Below, piece after piece: positions 1 to 12,536 of a stretch of 64,000 bases of DNA. The stretch's first letter is position 1. Each line of letters starts with the position of its first letter. The notes beneath the pieces are model-generated. The model was not told where the DNA came from and made no database searches. It saw nothing but the letters and a program-made list of their open reading frames with translations. The stretch is from Caprella mutica (lineage: Eukaryota; Arthropoda; Malacostraca; Amphipoda; Caprellidae). Both the position numbers and the translations under genes were made by a program. The stretch spans positions 1-64,000 of the forward strand of contig CANNZV010003189.1 in assembly GCA_947561585.1 (NCBI GenBank), written 5' to 3'.

Positions 1-52
1 CCTCTAAAGTTCTCCCCTCTAAAGTTCTCCCCTCTAAAGTTCTCCCCTCTAA
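1..52. repeat. Short tandem repeat at window edge
   Basis: A 16-bp unit (CCTCTAAAGTTCTCCC) occurs about three times and is cut by the window start, so the true array may be longer to the left. Confidence 0.85.
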
Positions 53-677
53 GTGTCAGTTGTACCACAGTCATTGCTATTTACAACCTATTGGTTTAAT
101 TGGCAGAATGCAGGGTATGCAGCTATTAAAAAGACACTGCAGTTATAATTAATATAGGCACAAGGGTTGTGATAATATGCTTCATAAATCATAGATCTTA
201 AGAATATCACAGACGAAATGAAATGGTGTCGAATACTTATACCGCTGGTGTAGAACCATTCAATAATGTTTAATTCTCTCAGTCTATAATATTTTCAGGA
301 TCCATGATTTTGAAAGCATATCGTCACACCCCTCACTACACTGCATGAGCTAATTAGATAATAGTATCTAACTGTTCAAACTAAGAATGGGTAAATAATT
401 GAGTGTAGTTTCACAAGGCATTGTGTTTTTTAAATGCAAGGCGAAGTGTCTTATCAGTTAGATATTCCATATCATTTTACAATGGAACTTTCGTTATTGC
501 AGCATATAGTGTAAGTCTGAAGATATGCGACATACAATATCTTATGAAATAAAAGATAAACTAAAAATGTATGTAATATCAGTGTCTTCAAATTAAACTA
601 TCTATCTATGTTCTTTTCTCTATATTTCATTTCCTGACTTTATAAGAGAAAATACAAATGAAAGTATATAAGTAAAG
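53..677. other. AT-rich stretch without gene
   Basis: Low-complexity AT-rich DNA. I see no coding signal, splice-supported exon or clear repeat here. Confidence 0.5.
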
Positions 678-2157
678 TACCATTAAATACCCTTAAAAAC
701 CATTGAAACCATAAAATACCAATGAATACCATTAAATACCCTTAAAAACCATTGAAACCATAAAATACCAATGAATACCATTAAATACCCTTAAAAACCA
801 TTGAAACCATAAAGTACCATTAAATACCCTTAAAAACCATTGAAACCATAAAATACCAATGAATACCATTAAATACCCTTAAAAACCATTGAAACCATAA
901 AATACCAATGAATACCATTAAATACCCTTAAAAACCATTGAAACCATAAAGTACCATTAAATACCCTTAAAAACCATTGAAACCATAAAATACCAATGAA
1001 TACCATTAAATACCCTTAAAAACCATTGAAACCATAAAGTACCATTAAATACCCTTAAAAACCATTGAAACCATAAAGTACCATTAAATACCCTTAAAAA
1101 CCATTGAAACCATAAAATACCAATGAATACCATTAAATACCCTTAAAAACCATTGAAACCATAAAGTACCATTAAATACCCTTAAAAACCATTGAAACCA
1201 TAAAGTACCATTAAATACCCTTAAAAACCATTGAAACCATAAAGTACCATTAAATACCCTTAAAAACCATTGAAACCATAAAATACCAATGAATACCATT
1301 AAATACCCTTAAAAACCATTGAAACCATAAAGTACCATTAAATACCCTTAAAAACCATTGAAACCATAAAGTACCATTAAATACCCTTAAAAACCATTAA
1401 AACCATAAAGTACCATTAAATACCCTTAAAAACCATTGAAACCATAAAGTACCATTAAATACCCTTAAAAACCATTGAAACCATAAAATACCAATGAATA
1501 CCATTAAATACCCTTAAAAACCATTGAAACCATAAAGTACCATTAAATACCCTTAAAAACCATTGAAACCATAAAGTACCATTAAATACCCTTAAAAACC
1601 ATTGAAACCATAAAGTACCATTAAATACCCTTAAAAACCATTGAAACCATAAAATACCAATGAATACCATTAAATACCCTTAAAAACCATTGAAACCATA
1701 AAGTACCATTAAATACCCTTAAAAACCATTGAAACCATAAAGTACCATTAAATACCCTTAAAAACCATTAAAACCATAAAGTACCATTAAATACCAACCA
1801 ATACTATTAAATACTATTGGATACCACTAAATCCTATTGGATACCATTAAATACCATTAAATAGTACAAAATACCAATAATTACCATTGAATACCACAAA
1901 ATATCAATAAATACCATTAAATAGCACAAAATACCAATAATTACCATTGCATACCACAAAATATCAATAACTACCATTAAATACCACAAAATACCAATAA
2001 TAACCATTGAATACCACAAAATACCATTAAATACCACAAAATACCATTGAATACCACAAAATACCATTGAATACTACAAAATACCATTAAATACCATTGA
2101 ATACCACAAAATACCATTGAATACCACAAAATACCATTAAATACCATTGAATACCAT
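678..2157. repeat. 1.5-kb minisatellite with alternating 39- and 49-bp units
   Basis: The main block (678 to about 1790) is built from a 39-bp unit (TACCATTAAATACCC... ending ACCATAAAG) and a 49-bp variant that carries an extra TACCAATGAA. The two alternate in an irregular higher-order order. From about 1790 to 2157 the array decays into 15-20 bp units such as ATACCACAAAATACCATT. Long open frames on the - strand (for example 1084-1299 and 1455-1670) are by-products of units lacking stops and are not genes. Confidence 0.95.
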
Positions 2158-2268
2158 TCTCTATTCAATATCAAGGATCGTTGCTTGATGATGCAATAAA
2201 AATTCCCAAAACTAGGCGCTACTGTTGAGAAATTCCAGAAAGTTTGTAATATCCATAAAAAACATCCT

Positions 2269-2515
2269 TGGGTAAGTTCTGAGTTATCGGACAGTTCCAC
2301 ATCTTCGAATGTGTAAGAAAAAATATTATGATTAGCTATTTAATATTTACTATAATAATATTATTGGTCCTATCCATGATACCTGCTGGTACAATGGATA
2401 AAAATGAATCTTGGTACCTTTGTATCCAAGATACGTGCAGGTATCATGGATACCAATTAAAATAAAATTTTAATAACAATAATATATTTTTTACCCTATT
2501 GAAAGTGTGGAACTG
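2269..2515. mobile_element. Degraded TAGGGTAAGTT-family inverted-repeat element with inner palindrome
   Basis: The left arm (GGTAAGTTCTGAGTTATCGG at 2271) and a worn right arm (GTGTGGAACTG near 2504) flank an inner palindrome at 2366-2458 built on ATCCATGATACCTGC and GCAGGTATCATGGATACC. A related inner segment lies in the copy at 20459-20600, so these two copies appear to form a subfamily. No coding capacity is present. By structure it is a MITE (non-autonomous DNA transposon). Confidence 0.6.
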
Positions 2516-5400
2516 TCTTAACTGGGAGCTCAGCCTACTTACTGGCTAGTGGCTACTGAGAAATCCAGTCTGGCAGACAGTTTCTCTCTAAGCACAAACG
2601 GCCTTGCGTAACCTTCTTAACTTGTCTGACCACCAGTCTGTCATACCTACTACCCATTCTTTCCTCAACCCTAAATACATCGGGAAAATAGGAAAGGAAA
2701 TAGTTTAATTGATTTTAAAAAGTATACCTAAGTACTTCTTCAGAAATATGGAATCAGGAGATACCCAGAAGAGGATTAATATATTAGCAATTAGGTAAGT
2801 ATACTAATTATGTTAATCTGCTATTTATTTCATTATCTTAGTTTCTAATACTTTAAACTACTGATAATTATCATATTGTTATTTCATACTTTAATGTGAA
2901 ATTATAATTTTGTTTGTTACAGATCCACACGTTCCATATTTCAAGGAATGTGATGAATTAATTCACACTAATTTTGCAATGTACGTCATCAATGCGTTAG
3001 GAATTTGGCCAATGGGAATTACAGGAAGTGATACGTCATGGTGTGTTGTCATACAGTCAAAACAGTAATGTAATTTTAACTAATTATTCATAGTCTTCTT
3101 AAATAGAGAGTAATTGGGAAGATTACTATTAACGCTATTTTATAAAAATGGAAATTAAAATAAATCTAAAATTCTATCAAAGAGAAGAACAAATATAAAT
3201 AACTAAATTGAAGGTACATTTGGCATTAATATCATCAGCCAATGAGCTCTCTTTGTTGTTTGGAGTCGGAAGGAAGGCAACCAGTGACAGCACTCCTAGA
3301 TCTCAGTCCGCCTTTGCCAGTCATAGAAGTAGGTGTGTTACTCTCCTGGATTTACGGTTCATTAGTGACAATTTCCTGTTGTGCTCCTGTTGCAATCGTT
3401 TGTGTTTCGTCTGAACTGAGCAATATTTATGACATTAAAACATTGAACAAAGTGATGATAGCTGAATTATGTGTCTGAAACTATTTTTGAAATTCTTTGT
3501 GACATCTTGAGAGGTTTCTGGACCCGGGATTACACTGTAGGATTTGTTTCAAGTCAGAGGTAAGGATTAAAGGATTAGTAACCGCAAAGTCAACTCACTT
3601 TTTGTACCTTACCGAAACAGTCACTTCAGTGTCTCTAGCACTAACTTGTTAACTACTTTTTTATAACTAGTTTGCTAAGAATTAGTTAATTGTTAACTAG
3701 GTAGGTTATAGATAGTTAAGCTAAGAATTTATTAAATTTGTGTTAATTTTAGTGTTTTACTGTGTATAATAATAACCCTTTCTTTAAACTATTAAATAAT
3801 CTATTGTTTATGATGCGTAGACCAATATTTATTTATTTTTATATTTATAAATAGTCAGTACTTCACACTGGAGTGTTTTTCAATGTTTTCTCCGATTGTA
3901 TATAAGTACCTATAGCTTATTCTTTACCGGTCATTGTACAAAGTTTTAAGTAGGTAAGGTAGGTGATGGGTAGTAATCAGGTACCGAAATACCGCGTAAA
4001 TAGGTACCGATGTAAATTTAAGAGAAAAAGTTAATTAACACTGCATTGTTTAGAGTACCTACATAGATTAGAAAAGACTAGAATAGGGTTACAGGTAGAT
4101 ATACCAATGTGTTGTTACAGTCAATGCTTAAAGTTGTTTATCTTTATTTTTTCGCTGTAAATAACGTTGACAAGTTAGTTAATCGTATTTATCATTATTT
4201 TAACAAATTAACACATAATTCAAACTACCTACAATATTATATTTTATTTCTATGAAGTTGGTACGAAATAACTCACCAGCGCATTTAGCCATTGTTCCTA
4301 ACTAGGTTATGTCAATTGCTCAGCGCTGCATGATAGCCAAACCAGTTTGCTCTTACTTTGCCTAGTACTGGAATGTGTGTGCCTAGACAAAAATAACTAG
4401 ATAATTGCTAAAGGTTACAGCCTCCAAAGGAATGCTAATCTCTTGCGCCTTTGACTCATATGCAACCGATTTCACTGCGCGATATATCGATCAATCGTTA
4501 GCGCAGCCATCGATCGATAGCGTCGCGTTAGAAGGATATATACGATGAAATTCACACTAAATTTGTTACATATTCTAATGCTATCGATCGATAACTGCGC
4601 TATCGATCGATCACGCAGTCAAACGCTTATGACGTTAACACCACCGGTCAAATTACAGGTGATTCTTTAAGTTTCTTTGCTGTTGGTAGCTTTAAATGTT
4701 GTACTGTGTTTGGTTTGTTTTTAAAGACAACAACCCTAATCATCTCTTCATTTTCTTAGCAAGTTAACCCCTCTATCTATCACTGTAGTGCCATTGCCAT
4801 GTTCCTGTAGAAGGTACTCCTAACACACACTTAGTTGCTATGATGGATACATGCCAAGATATATTGTGAATGTCATTACATTATAATGGTAGGATGTGTT
4901 TGTATTATTAATTTATTATACGTCATGTTTATTAGCTGTTATTGTGTTAATTTTTGCTTACTTTATAGTCGTTACTACATTAGAATATTGCATCATTGAC
5001 ACTTCTTCTGTCTCATTGGCAACTCATTAAAGTAGAGTCAGCAGTTTATCATTCCAATGCTAATGGCATTAAGGTGCTAAAGCGTGGCATACGATAACTA
5101 CATGGCTGCTGTATTCACATGTCTACATTTCCTAGCTAAATATCAGTTATTTATTAATATTTTATAAATAAGGGTCATATTCCAATTCGTGGTATAGTTT
5201 GTAAGATGATTTTCGGTTTCCGGTTCTAACCACAGTATGGAATATAATGAGTTGTGACAGAAGTGTTTAGTGTTAATGACGTCATAAAGGCTACGGTTTA
5301 TAGTCCATTTTTAACTGAATAAACTAGTATAATCTATTGCTACTGCATGCAATCCAGTATATATCTAATAAATTGCCGAAACTGATTAACCCGTAAATTA
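2516..5400. other. Intergenic AT-rich DNA
   Basis: No recognisable gene apart from the palindromic element at 4447-4630. A slightly less AT-rich patch at 3240-3480 is open in two overlapping + frames but has no supported splice sites or family similarity. It could hold a non-coding 5' exon of the downstream rau-like gene, but nothing in the sequence proves this. Confidence 0.4.
4447..4630. mobile_element. ATCGATCGAT-rich palindromic element
   Basis: Arms rich in ATCGATCGAT surround a centre at about 4535. The left arm carries TTTCACTGCGCGATATATCG and the right arm ATCGATCGATCACGCAGTCA. A diverged relative lies at 58399-58615 and shares ACCGATTTCACTG, GATCAATCGTTA and GCAGCCATCGA. Dispersed copies plus dyad symmetry suggest a MITE. 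It is unusually CpG-rich for the region. Confidence 0.55.
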
Positions 5401-5436
5401 ATATTAAAATGTGTTGCATTGATTACGACACACATT

Positions 5437-5530
5437 GCTAGGGTAACACAGTGAGTAGCACCAAGCAAAGCACACAGTGCTAGGGTAACACAGTGAGTAG
5501 CACCAAGCAAAGCACACAGCGCTAGGGTGG
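5437..5530. repeat. 40-bp tandem duplication
   Basis: A unit beginning GCTAGGGTAACACAGTGAGT is present twice, with the start of a third. The - strand frame across it is open only because the 40-bp unit lacks stops in that frame. Confidence 0.8.
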
Positions 5531-6002
5531 GTCACACACACCACTGTTGTGGCTTCCGTCAGGGCACCTGTCCGGAAATCTGCCATTGTGATCACTAGCT
5601 AAAAACACAGAGTGAGGAAGAGATGTGCTGCCCCTTGTAGTGTTCCTTGGTAGTCATGTCCTCTTTCTCACGCAGCACTTTGCGCAATCTTTGCATAGTG
5701 AATCAGATACTGTGCATTAATTTACTGTGTTTTTTGTTGTACAGGCTCTCATTATTGCTAATTATACAACGGATATTAGTTACATGTTTTTTATGTATAT
5801 AATTTGTATAACTAAAAACTGATGGAAACTCTTACGTAACTGATGTAAAACCAATGAATCATCAAAATAAATCTATTTGTAATTATTTTGGAGAAATATT
5901 TTTACCGTTTTATTATTTGCATAACTATTACAAATAACATAAAAGTAGAAAAGATGATTCGCTCTAATGTACACAAAGATTACACAACAATTACTATATA
6001 GT
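5531..6002. other. Intergenic AT-rich DNA
   Basis: No gene, RNA or repeat structure that I can support. Confidence 0.4.
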
Positions 6003-6061
6003 TTTGTTTTCTCTTTTACGACCGGAAATGTGGAACCGAGCGATAATTCGTCACTTACCCC
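6003..6061. mobile_element. Half copy of the TAGGGTAAGTT-family element
   Basis: Only the right arm is recognisable: TTTACGACCGGAAATGTGG, then GATAATTCGTCACTTACCCC. The left arm was not found nearby. Confidence 0.5.
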
Positions 6062-6349
6062 AGTAACGCATATTACTCCATTATGATTTTTGTGCTCACA
6101 TTAATATAGCACGGTATGCAAAGCGTGTCTGTAAACATCACATCCGCCCCTCTGCAAGGCTTACCTTATAAGCACTCTTTGTTTTAACTAGTCTCTCGAT
6201 TTGTTTTTGCACGCTATGCTAGAGCTGTTGACGTTACTGCTCCTCATGTCTTGCTATTGAGTTACAGCTGTAACTTACCAAGCGGAACCTAACCCACCTA
6301 GCACAGGGCACGCATCGGTAGTCTGCTAGGTAGGTGTTACCTACATGTA

Positions 6350-6484
6350 GGCAGTAAAAGTACTCTCAACTGAATCTAAACCACATTTTCGAACATAGAA
6401 AAAACAATTCAACTCCTTATTTTAATTATATTTCATTCTTTATGATCGATAATGTGGAACCGTTTGATAACTCGAAACTTTCCC
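6350..6484. mobile_element. Degraded TAGGGTAAGTT-family element
   Basis: The left arm has ACCACATTTTCGAACATAG and the right arm TGATCGATAATGTGGAACCG, in inverted orientation around an AT-rich centre. Both arms have diverged from the better preserved copies. Confidence 0.5.
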
Positions 6485-6721
6485 CTATACATGTTAGAGA
6501 AAACAGCAACTGTTTTCTCGAATTCTTCTGTTATTTCTTACATTCTCTTAACTTGGTAATTAATATAATAACAGGTAATGGTTGCAGGTAACTATTCCTT
6601 TCTGCTCCATTGGAACCATTGTTCCGCCAAATCAATGTAATTACCAAGCTAATTCTTACTTTGTGAATAAGAATAGGATTCATTAATTAGTTTAATAAGC
6701 AGTGAGTTGCTAATGTTGACT

Positions 6722-6871
6722 TGGGTAAGTTGAAAATTATGGGTCAGTTCCACATCTTCGAACATATAAGGAAAAACAATATAATATTTGTTATTTAATT
6801 TTTATTACTATATCGTTTTTTGTTACATGACCGAAGATGTGGAACTGACCGATAATTCATGACTTACCCTA
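6722..6871. mobile_element. TAGGGTAAGTT-family MITE, near complete
   Basis: A 150-bp inverted repeat. The left arm runs GGGTAAGTTGAAAATTATGG and CAGTTCCACATCTTCGAACA. The right arm runs TGACCGAAGATGTGGAACTG and GACCGATAATTCATGACTTA then CCCT. The spacer is AT-rich and has no coding sequence. Confidence 0.75.
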
Positions 6872-7722
6872 TAAGCCGCATCATCTGATTTGTCGCTTCC
6901 GTTACGCCATCTGTCCAAACAACTTATCGCTCTGTATAGATCTTTTTACGAGCCATTTCACGTCACTCTGTCTGTTTCTTATGCACAAATATGTTTGGTA
7001 TGCGTCTGTTCTACAGCTTGGGTAGACACCAGTCTCTTGTAGTTTTTTTTCCTAATTCAAATTAGCGTAACTAAATTATGTAATTAATAAGCAAAGCATG
7101 TTAGACTTTAACTCTTTACTCTTTTGTTATTTGCTCTTGTTTTCAAGAGTTCACTTGAGAAGAGTATCTTATTACTCTTCTTTCCATTACCGCCTCATCA
7201 CAAACTCGTACACTCTTATTCCAAGACATCGCTTGTTGTTAAATAGGCATTGAAAGATGTACACCTAAAAATTAGTTCATGCAATGATTTAATTTATAAT
7301 TTAAAAGACTTAACTTAAAATTTGTCTTGCATCTAATTCTGAATTTTTTGATATCCATCAGTTTATTATTTGAAATACTTCTCTGGTAGTCCAAAAATGC
7401 TGTGGTACGAAATAATAGTAACTGATAAAAATTAATTTTATTTATTAACTTTTAACAGAAAACCAAACCAAAGAAAATAATCTTCTAAATCCACTCATTT
7501 AATTCTAGAGTAGTAATTTCTCAATTTATAATAAGGCTCCACACGCGCTACCTATAACTTCATTAATGCATTAAATCATCAGATTCAAATTGAGAAAGTG
7601 CTATGGTCTTATTTACAACTGATAAAAAAACACTCCAACTCAGCATCCTCCTTATTTAAATTACACAGCGAAAGTCTTCCTTAATTAAAAGATGGTGAAA
7701 ACCGTAACTGATGTGCTGAGGC
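6872..7722. other. Intergenic AT-rich DNA
   Basis: No coding sequence, RNA gene or repeat that I can support. Confidence 0.4.
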
Positions 7723-7808
7723 ATTGTTATTGATCTTCTTATTGTTATTGATCTTCTTATTGTTATTGTTCTTCTTATTGTTATTAGTGTTCTTATTGTT
7801 ATTGGTAT
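7723..7808. repeat. 18-bp tandem repeat
   Basis: About five units of ATTGTTATTGATCTTCTT, with later copies degenerate. The open - strand frame across it (ITIRR-type repeats) is a by-product of the 18-bp period. Confidence 0.8.
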
Positions 7809-8930
7809 CCGTTGAGTAATTAATCTATTGATTAGGTAGAGTGTAATTGTATCTTTTTGCGCATCACTGGTAATTACATGTGTAGGTAGTAACAATCACC
7901 TCAGTGGTTCTTTTTACCATCTAAATGCTCCTTTGTTTCGCTTTTTAATGAAAGTCAGTTTTTATTTGCCTGTCAGCTTATTAAATCGTTATCCTCACTA
8001 TAATTTTAATTGGGAAATGTAATAGAATTACGCAATGATGGCTGTTTAGAGTGTAACTATCCTGCGTAAACTATTAATAATGATTATGCAGCATTTGAAT
8101 ACTATACTAATTATTAAACAGTTGCTGAATTTGAACAATATTTACTCCATTTAATTCATGATAGCTAGGTACTCTGTTCTCTTTGACGACATCTTCCAGT
8201 AGCTCTACCATGTCATTACCTTGAACTAGAGAGCTATTGGTTGCATCTCTGAAGAAATGATTACCCTTATCTAGATGTCTTTATTCCACTGTCTCTCACA
8301 GACATATGCTAATGTTCAATCTTCACATTAACACTCAATGATTAGTTATGGGTAGAATCATGCGTGTAATTGAAGGATGAGCTCTTTAATTTCCATTGTT
8401 GTTTGTTCCTCCTCAGCTGGTTTCCTTCCATTGGTACTTTCCTTAACTAATATCACTGTGTAGAGTTTCACTCCACCTTCCCATTCTAGTACCAGGTTAT
8501 GTTACCCTTCTCTCTCTCTCTCTTGCGTGTATTACCTTTTTAGTCAGTGCACGCACCCATGTTCTACCTACCTTAACCTTAGCTAGTAGTCACCTGCTAA
8601 GGTAATCTGATGCAGTTCTATGTTATTAAAGAACTAATATATTTTAATAGTTCTGTATGTTATTAAAGAACTAATATATTTTAATAGTTATATGTCTCAT
8701 TTAAAAATATTATATTGTATAGAGTGTATTCTTAATAGAAAGATAATATCTAATTACGGCCAGAGTGTTTTCTATTTTTGAATGTATTTATTAAGAGACT
8801 ATGCAAAGTGTGATATTGCACCACTATCAGTTCTCTGTAGCAATTAGCCAAAGACTGATAGCGCTGTGAGATAGCTATTAATGGGCCAAATGAATATTGC
8901 TTTACTTCATATCTCCACATGTGTCATAAC
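7809..8930. other. Intergenic AT-rich DNA with a 36-bp duplication
   Basis: It contains a short TC run at about 8508-8523. A 36-bp tandem duplication at about 8616-8688 (TATGTTATTAAAGAACTAAT...) is itself palindromic in part. No gene is seen. Confidence 0.5.
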
Positions 8931-9056
8931 TAGGTGTAAGTTACCAATTATCAGTCGGTTTCTCAACTTCGGTATTATAAGAAAAACTATAATATTGTAA
9001 TTTAATTTATATTTTATATGTCCGAAGAAGTGAAACCGACCGATAATTCGTAACTA
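8931..9056. mobile_element. TAGGGTAAGTT-family MITE, diverged
   Basis: The left arm has GTGTAAGTTACCAATTATCA and the right arm GTCCGAAGAAGTGAAACCGA then CGATAATTCGTAACTA. Total length and spacer match the family. Confidence 0.7.
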
Positions 9057-10360
9057 TTATTTTCAGAGGTTAGCTTATGGTTTCAATATAATACACGTAT
9101 GTATATGATGTAACGTATGGATATTCATATGTGTGGTGTATTAGTTTTTACACGTTATGTGTGGGTACACACAGTACCCTTTCATTTGACGCAACAGATA
9201 AGCTATCAGGTCACGACTCACACTCTTGCTCTGTACTCTACTACACATAGTAGGTACTCTCCCATGAAAACGCCTGTTCACCATAGCTACGTGTATCGCG
9301 TAAACATATTGAATTAGCTGTTGCTACATTAGTTCCTTTTGAGGGCATTGCGAGGCACACCCCATTGTTACTACCAAGCCCCTAACGTACTGTAGTAAGT
9401 CACCAAATATAACATTGTTAATGCAACATCTTAAATTAAAGCTAAAATAAATATAATCCTATCAACTGAAGTAAAACACATCTGAAACAGTTCCATTTTT
9501 GTTTTTGCTGGTATTATTTTCGACTATTTTCTATATAGTTTTTCTTTATTTTTCTCACGGCTTTAGTTAATAGAGGAATGTTAGTGAGTCACGTTACAGT
9601 CTATAAGGTAGGAACACTTCTCAGAAACTCTTTTAATTTAATATCAGTTCATATGTTGCTGCTCAAAGTAGTGTACTTTTTATCAATTATGTCATTCAAT
9701 TATATATTTTAATGAATTAGGTCATTCTATCTGTTATTAATTTAATATCATTTATAGCTTTAGATTTTTTCGGACAAGGTGTATCCATCAATTATTTTTC
9801 GATTGATACTGTATTATTTTTTATAAACCTCACAGCAAAATCTGAAGTTGATCTTTCATTTTATATCCAATATTGTTAGCATATTGTATCTAAGAATTTA
9901 CTGATATCTCATAACTAAGGAGAAACTTAATCATCTAGCTATATTGATACGAAGCTAAAGATAATGCTATCTATCTGAGATAGCACTCACTGATATCAAG
10001 TGTGTCTCTATGAGATGTACTCTTACGCATATCAAATGTGTGATTTCACTCCTTTCTGTAACTCTCTTCATTGCCCCACATGACGAATAGAGGGCAGTCT
10101 GTTTCCTGTTAGTTACTCATCTGTTTCATTCAGGCGAGTAATTCAGATGAGTCGCATAAGATTATCTGCCACTTCAGCTACCACCCGCATCTGGTACTCC
10201 TCTTAATTGGACTCTTGTGCTCTATATGCAATAACGGAAGTAATCGAGTAATCTACAAATTATGTAAAAAATGTTAGGTATACGAGAATATGTAACACAT
10301 TTTTGTTTTTGAATCTCTTAGCTAACTGTCAAAATTTATTAGGATTTTTATTTTAACAAC
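9057..10360. other. Intergenic AT-rich DNA
   Basis: No gene or structured repeat that I can support. The short open frame at 9117-9317 has no family resemblance and no splice support. Confidence 0.4.
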
Positions 10361-10500
10361 TAGGGTAAGTTACGAATTCTCGTTCACTTTCACATCTTCA
10401 GTCATATAAGAAAAAATAACTATAATAATAATTATTATTCTATCGTTTTTTATATATGACCGAAAATGTGGAATTGACCGATGATTCGTTGCTTACCCTA
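10361..10500. mobile_element. TAGGGTAAGTT-family MITE, intact ends
   Basis: A 140-bp inverted repeat that starts TAGGGTAAGTTACGAATTCT and ends GATTCGTTGCTTACCCTA. Middle arms are CATATAAGAAAAAA and TATATGACCGAAAATGTGG. It is one of the best preserved copies, with terminal TA on both sides. Confidence 0.8.
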
Positions 10501-11255
10501 TTTATAGTATTTTATACTATTTATTTTCCTTCTCTCTATTTGCTTACACAAACTGCCATGTCCACTACATATTCAAACTCCTACTATCGGAAATGATCTT
10601 AATTGACTGACTCTACAGCAGTTATCTCTGCATCTCTGTTTAGATTAGTCTCTGCCATTCAAATTCAAATGGTGTGAACAACAGGTCTTTCATTGCTCTG
10701 CCATGCGTTAGGCGCCACTCTATTCCACCACTAGCCAATGACAATGCTCTGATTTTATCTCTTGGAAATCACTTCACAGTGGAGTAATGAAGCACTTCTA
10801 AATCTTTAGTCCTATTTTGTATTTCGAAAGAAAGATTTGGGGGATTTTCCGGGTGTAATCTTCTAGTGATGACACATTGGGGAAAATTTTAGGCTAAAGT
10901 ATAAAACTGATATAAAATTACAGATTTGTTATTGGTGTTCATTAAATGTACATTTCAGTGTTAGCTAATCGCTGGAGTTTGTTGTTTCACTGATTTGGCA
11001 GCTATAATTATTTATTTAATTTTAGGCAACCAAACTATTATGATTTTTATTACTGTTAAGTGGTACCTCTTAATATTGCCTTGAAATTTTCATTATATTT
11101 TCAATTATTGTAACGAAAGATTATTTATTTTAATGGTGCCACACATTATGTTTCTCTATAATATATTTTTCTACAATATTTTCCTCATTTTAGCGCATTT
11201 AATCCATTCTTTTATTTTATAAATCCGTTCTTACGTGTTACTTATTTCATTTCAG
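10501..11255. other. Upstream region / intron of the rau-like gene
   Basis: The splice acceptor at 11253-11255 shows that this stretch is intronic to an upstream non-coding exon. That 5' exon and the promoter were not identified. Confidence 0.45.
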
Positions 11256-11262
11256 ATTCAAA

Positions 11263-11871
11263 ATGCTGAAGCACGTTTCCTACCGAGCTTCAAACACATC
11301 GCTTGGCAGACCTTTCGGACAGCCTAACTGTCGCGTCTCCCAAACGTCAAGAACTTCTTTACAACCGCAGCAACTGAGCAATGACTCACCCCCAGACAGC
11401 ACTTCCAGTGCTCCCAATTCACCAGAGATGTGCCACACCAGGTACCACCAGAGGTACCACTCCATCACTCCGGTAACTAACAACTCACACGATGAACAGC
11501 CTGTCACTCCTATCAGTGATAGCAACAGAAGAAGCTACACCAGGAAAAGTAGCAAGATCTACTACCCCAACATGCAGCGTACATCAACAGCTACCTACAC
11601 ACATGGCTTTGACTTGCAAGAAGATGCTAACTTCAGCTACGACTCCTTTACGTTGAAGCCAGACGATCCTCTCTCCAAACACAAGAAAGATCTACGTAGT
11701 GTAGATCCCAGCACTCTGAATGGAGGTGATCTTCTAGTTAACGTGTCGAGTGGTGACTGCAGTGACACAATCAGCCTCCACTCCTCTATCAGCTTCGACA
11801 CTCTCAGTCGAACTGATTTCAGGGCATCAGCAATGTCACTCTCTAACAACTCTTCGTCTGCTGCAAATAAG
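11263..11871 (+). CDS. rau: Rau-like tandem RA-domain protein, coding exon 1
   Basis: Encodes residues 1-203 of a predicted 901-residue protein. The start ATG at 11263 has context CAAAATG and sits eight bases after an acceptor (TTATTTCATTTCAG, ending 11255), so a 5' UTR exon lies upstream. The segment is rich in Ser, Thr, Asn and Pro and has no recognisable fold. It contains basic-Ser and Pro-directed sites (SITP, DSTSSAPNSP). The exon ends at AAG|GTACAG (donor at 11872) in phase 0, which joins it directly to the first RA domain. In Drosophila, Rau is a cytoplasmic scaffold with two RA domains that sustains EGFR/FGFR-Ras signalling. The assignment rests on the RA pair in the following exons, not on this segment. 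Confidence 0.75.
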
Positions 11872-12237
11872 GTACAGTGATTTTAAATATTACATTTAGA
11901 ATAATAAATGTAAAACATTAAAGATAACTTTATCAAATTTGTATATACTTATAACTTTGTTTACAAAATCATTTCCGTTATTTTCAAGTGACTCAAATTA
12001 CTCGTAGTTTCTATTCTACCTAACCAATAATTTTCTTCGGTTCGTCTTATTCTTCCTTTCTTTGGTTGAAATTTGACTCGTTTGTAGTTAGGCTTAAGCG
12101 ATGAGAAGGTTTGTCTCTTTTCAAACATTGCCCAGAGAAATAGAATAGCTAACTATTATCATAGGGACTGGAGTGATTGTATTATGCCAACAAGAGCTCT
12201 AATTATTCGGAAGCTGTCAATGGCGAATAAATGAAAA

Positions 12238-12536
12238 GGACCTCTTTTGAGTCCCGAACTGTTTTAAATTGGATTATGTTCTGCTTTGCGCTATAGTTTT
12301 TTATGCTATTTACATTTTTAGAGGATAACGCTAGGGTTATTCTCTTCAACTAAGAGGTCTGAGATTTTTATTTGGGTAGGCTTAATTAAGTTAATTTACT
12401 ATCACCTCTTCATTTTCCTCTTCCATCCCTGAGTGCAACCACCTGTTCCCTTTTCGTCACATTCATTTGAAAGTTCCTTGTATTTATTTACCTTTTGACG
12501 CTAACAATATGGTTTTGGTTCCGAAGCAGACGTTAT
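12238..12536 (+). mobile_element. SINE-like dispersed repeat, diverged copy
   Basis: It shares the internal blocks TTTTAGAGGATAACGCTAGG, TACTATCACCTCTTCATTTT and GTTCCGAAGCAGACGTTA with copies at 18576 and 57058 (opposite strand) and others. This copy is shorter and more diverged, consistent with an older insertion into intron 1 in the same orientation as the gene. Confidence 0.75.

Noticed and set aside
3208..3478. Two overlapping + frames of 68 and 78 codons
   Set aside because: No start context, splice sites or domain; at most a non-coding exon.
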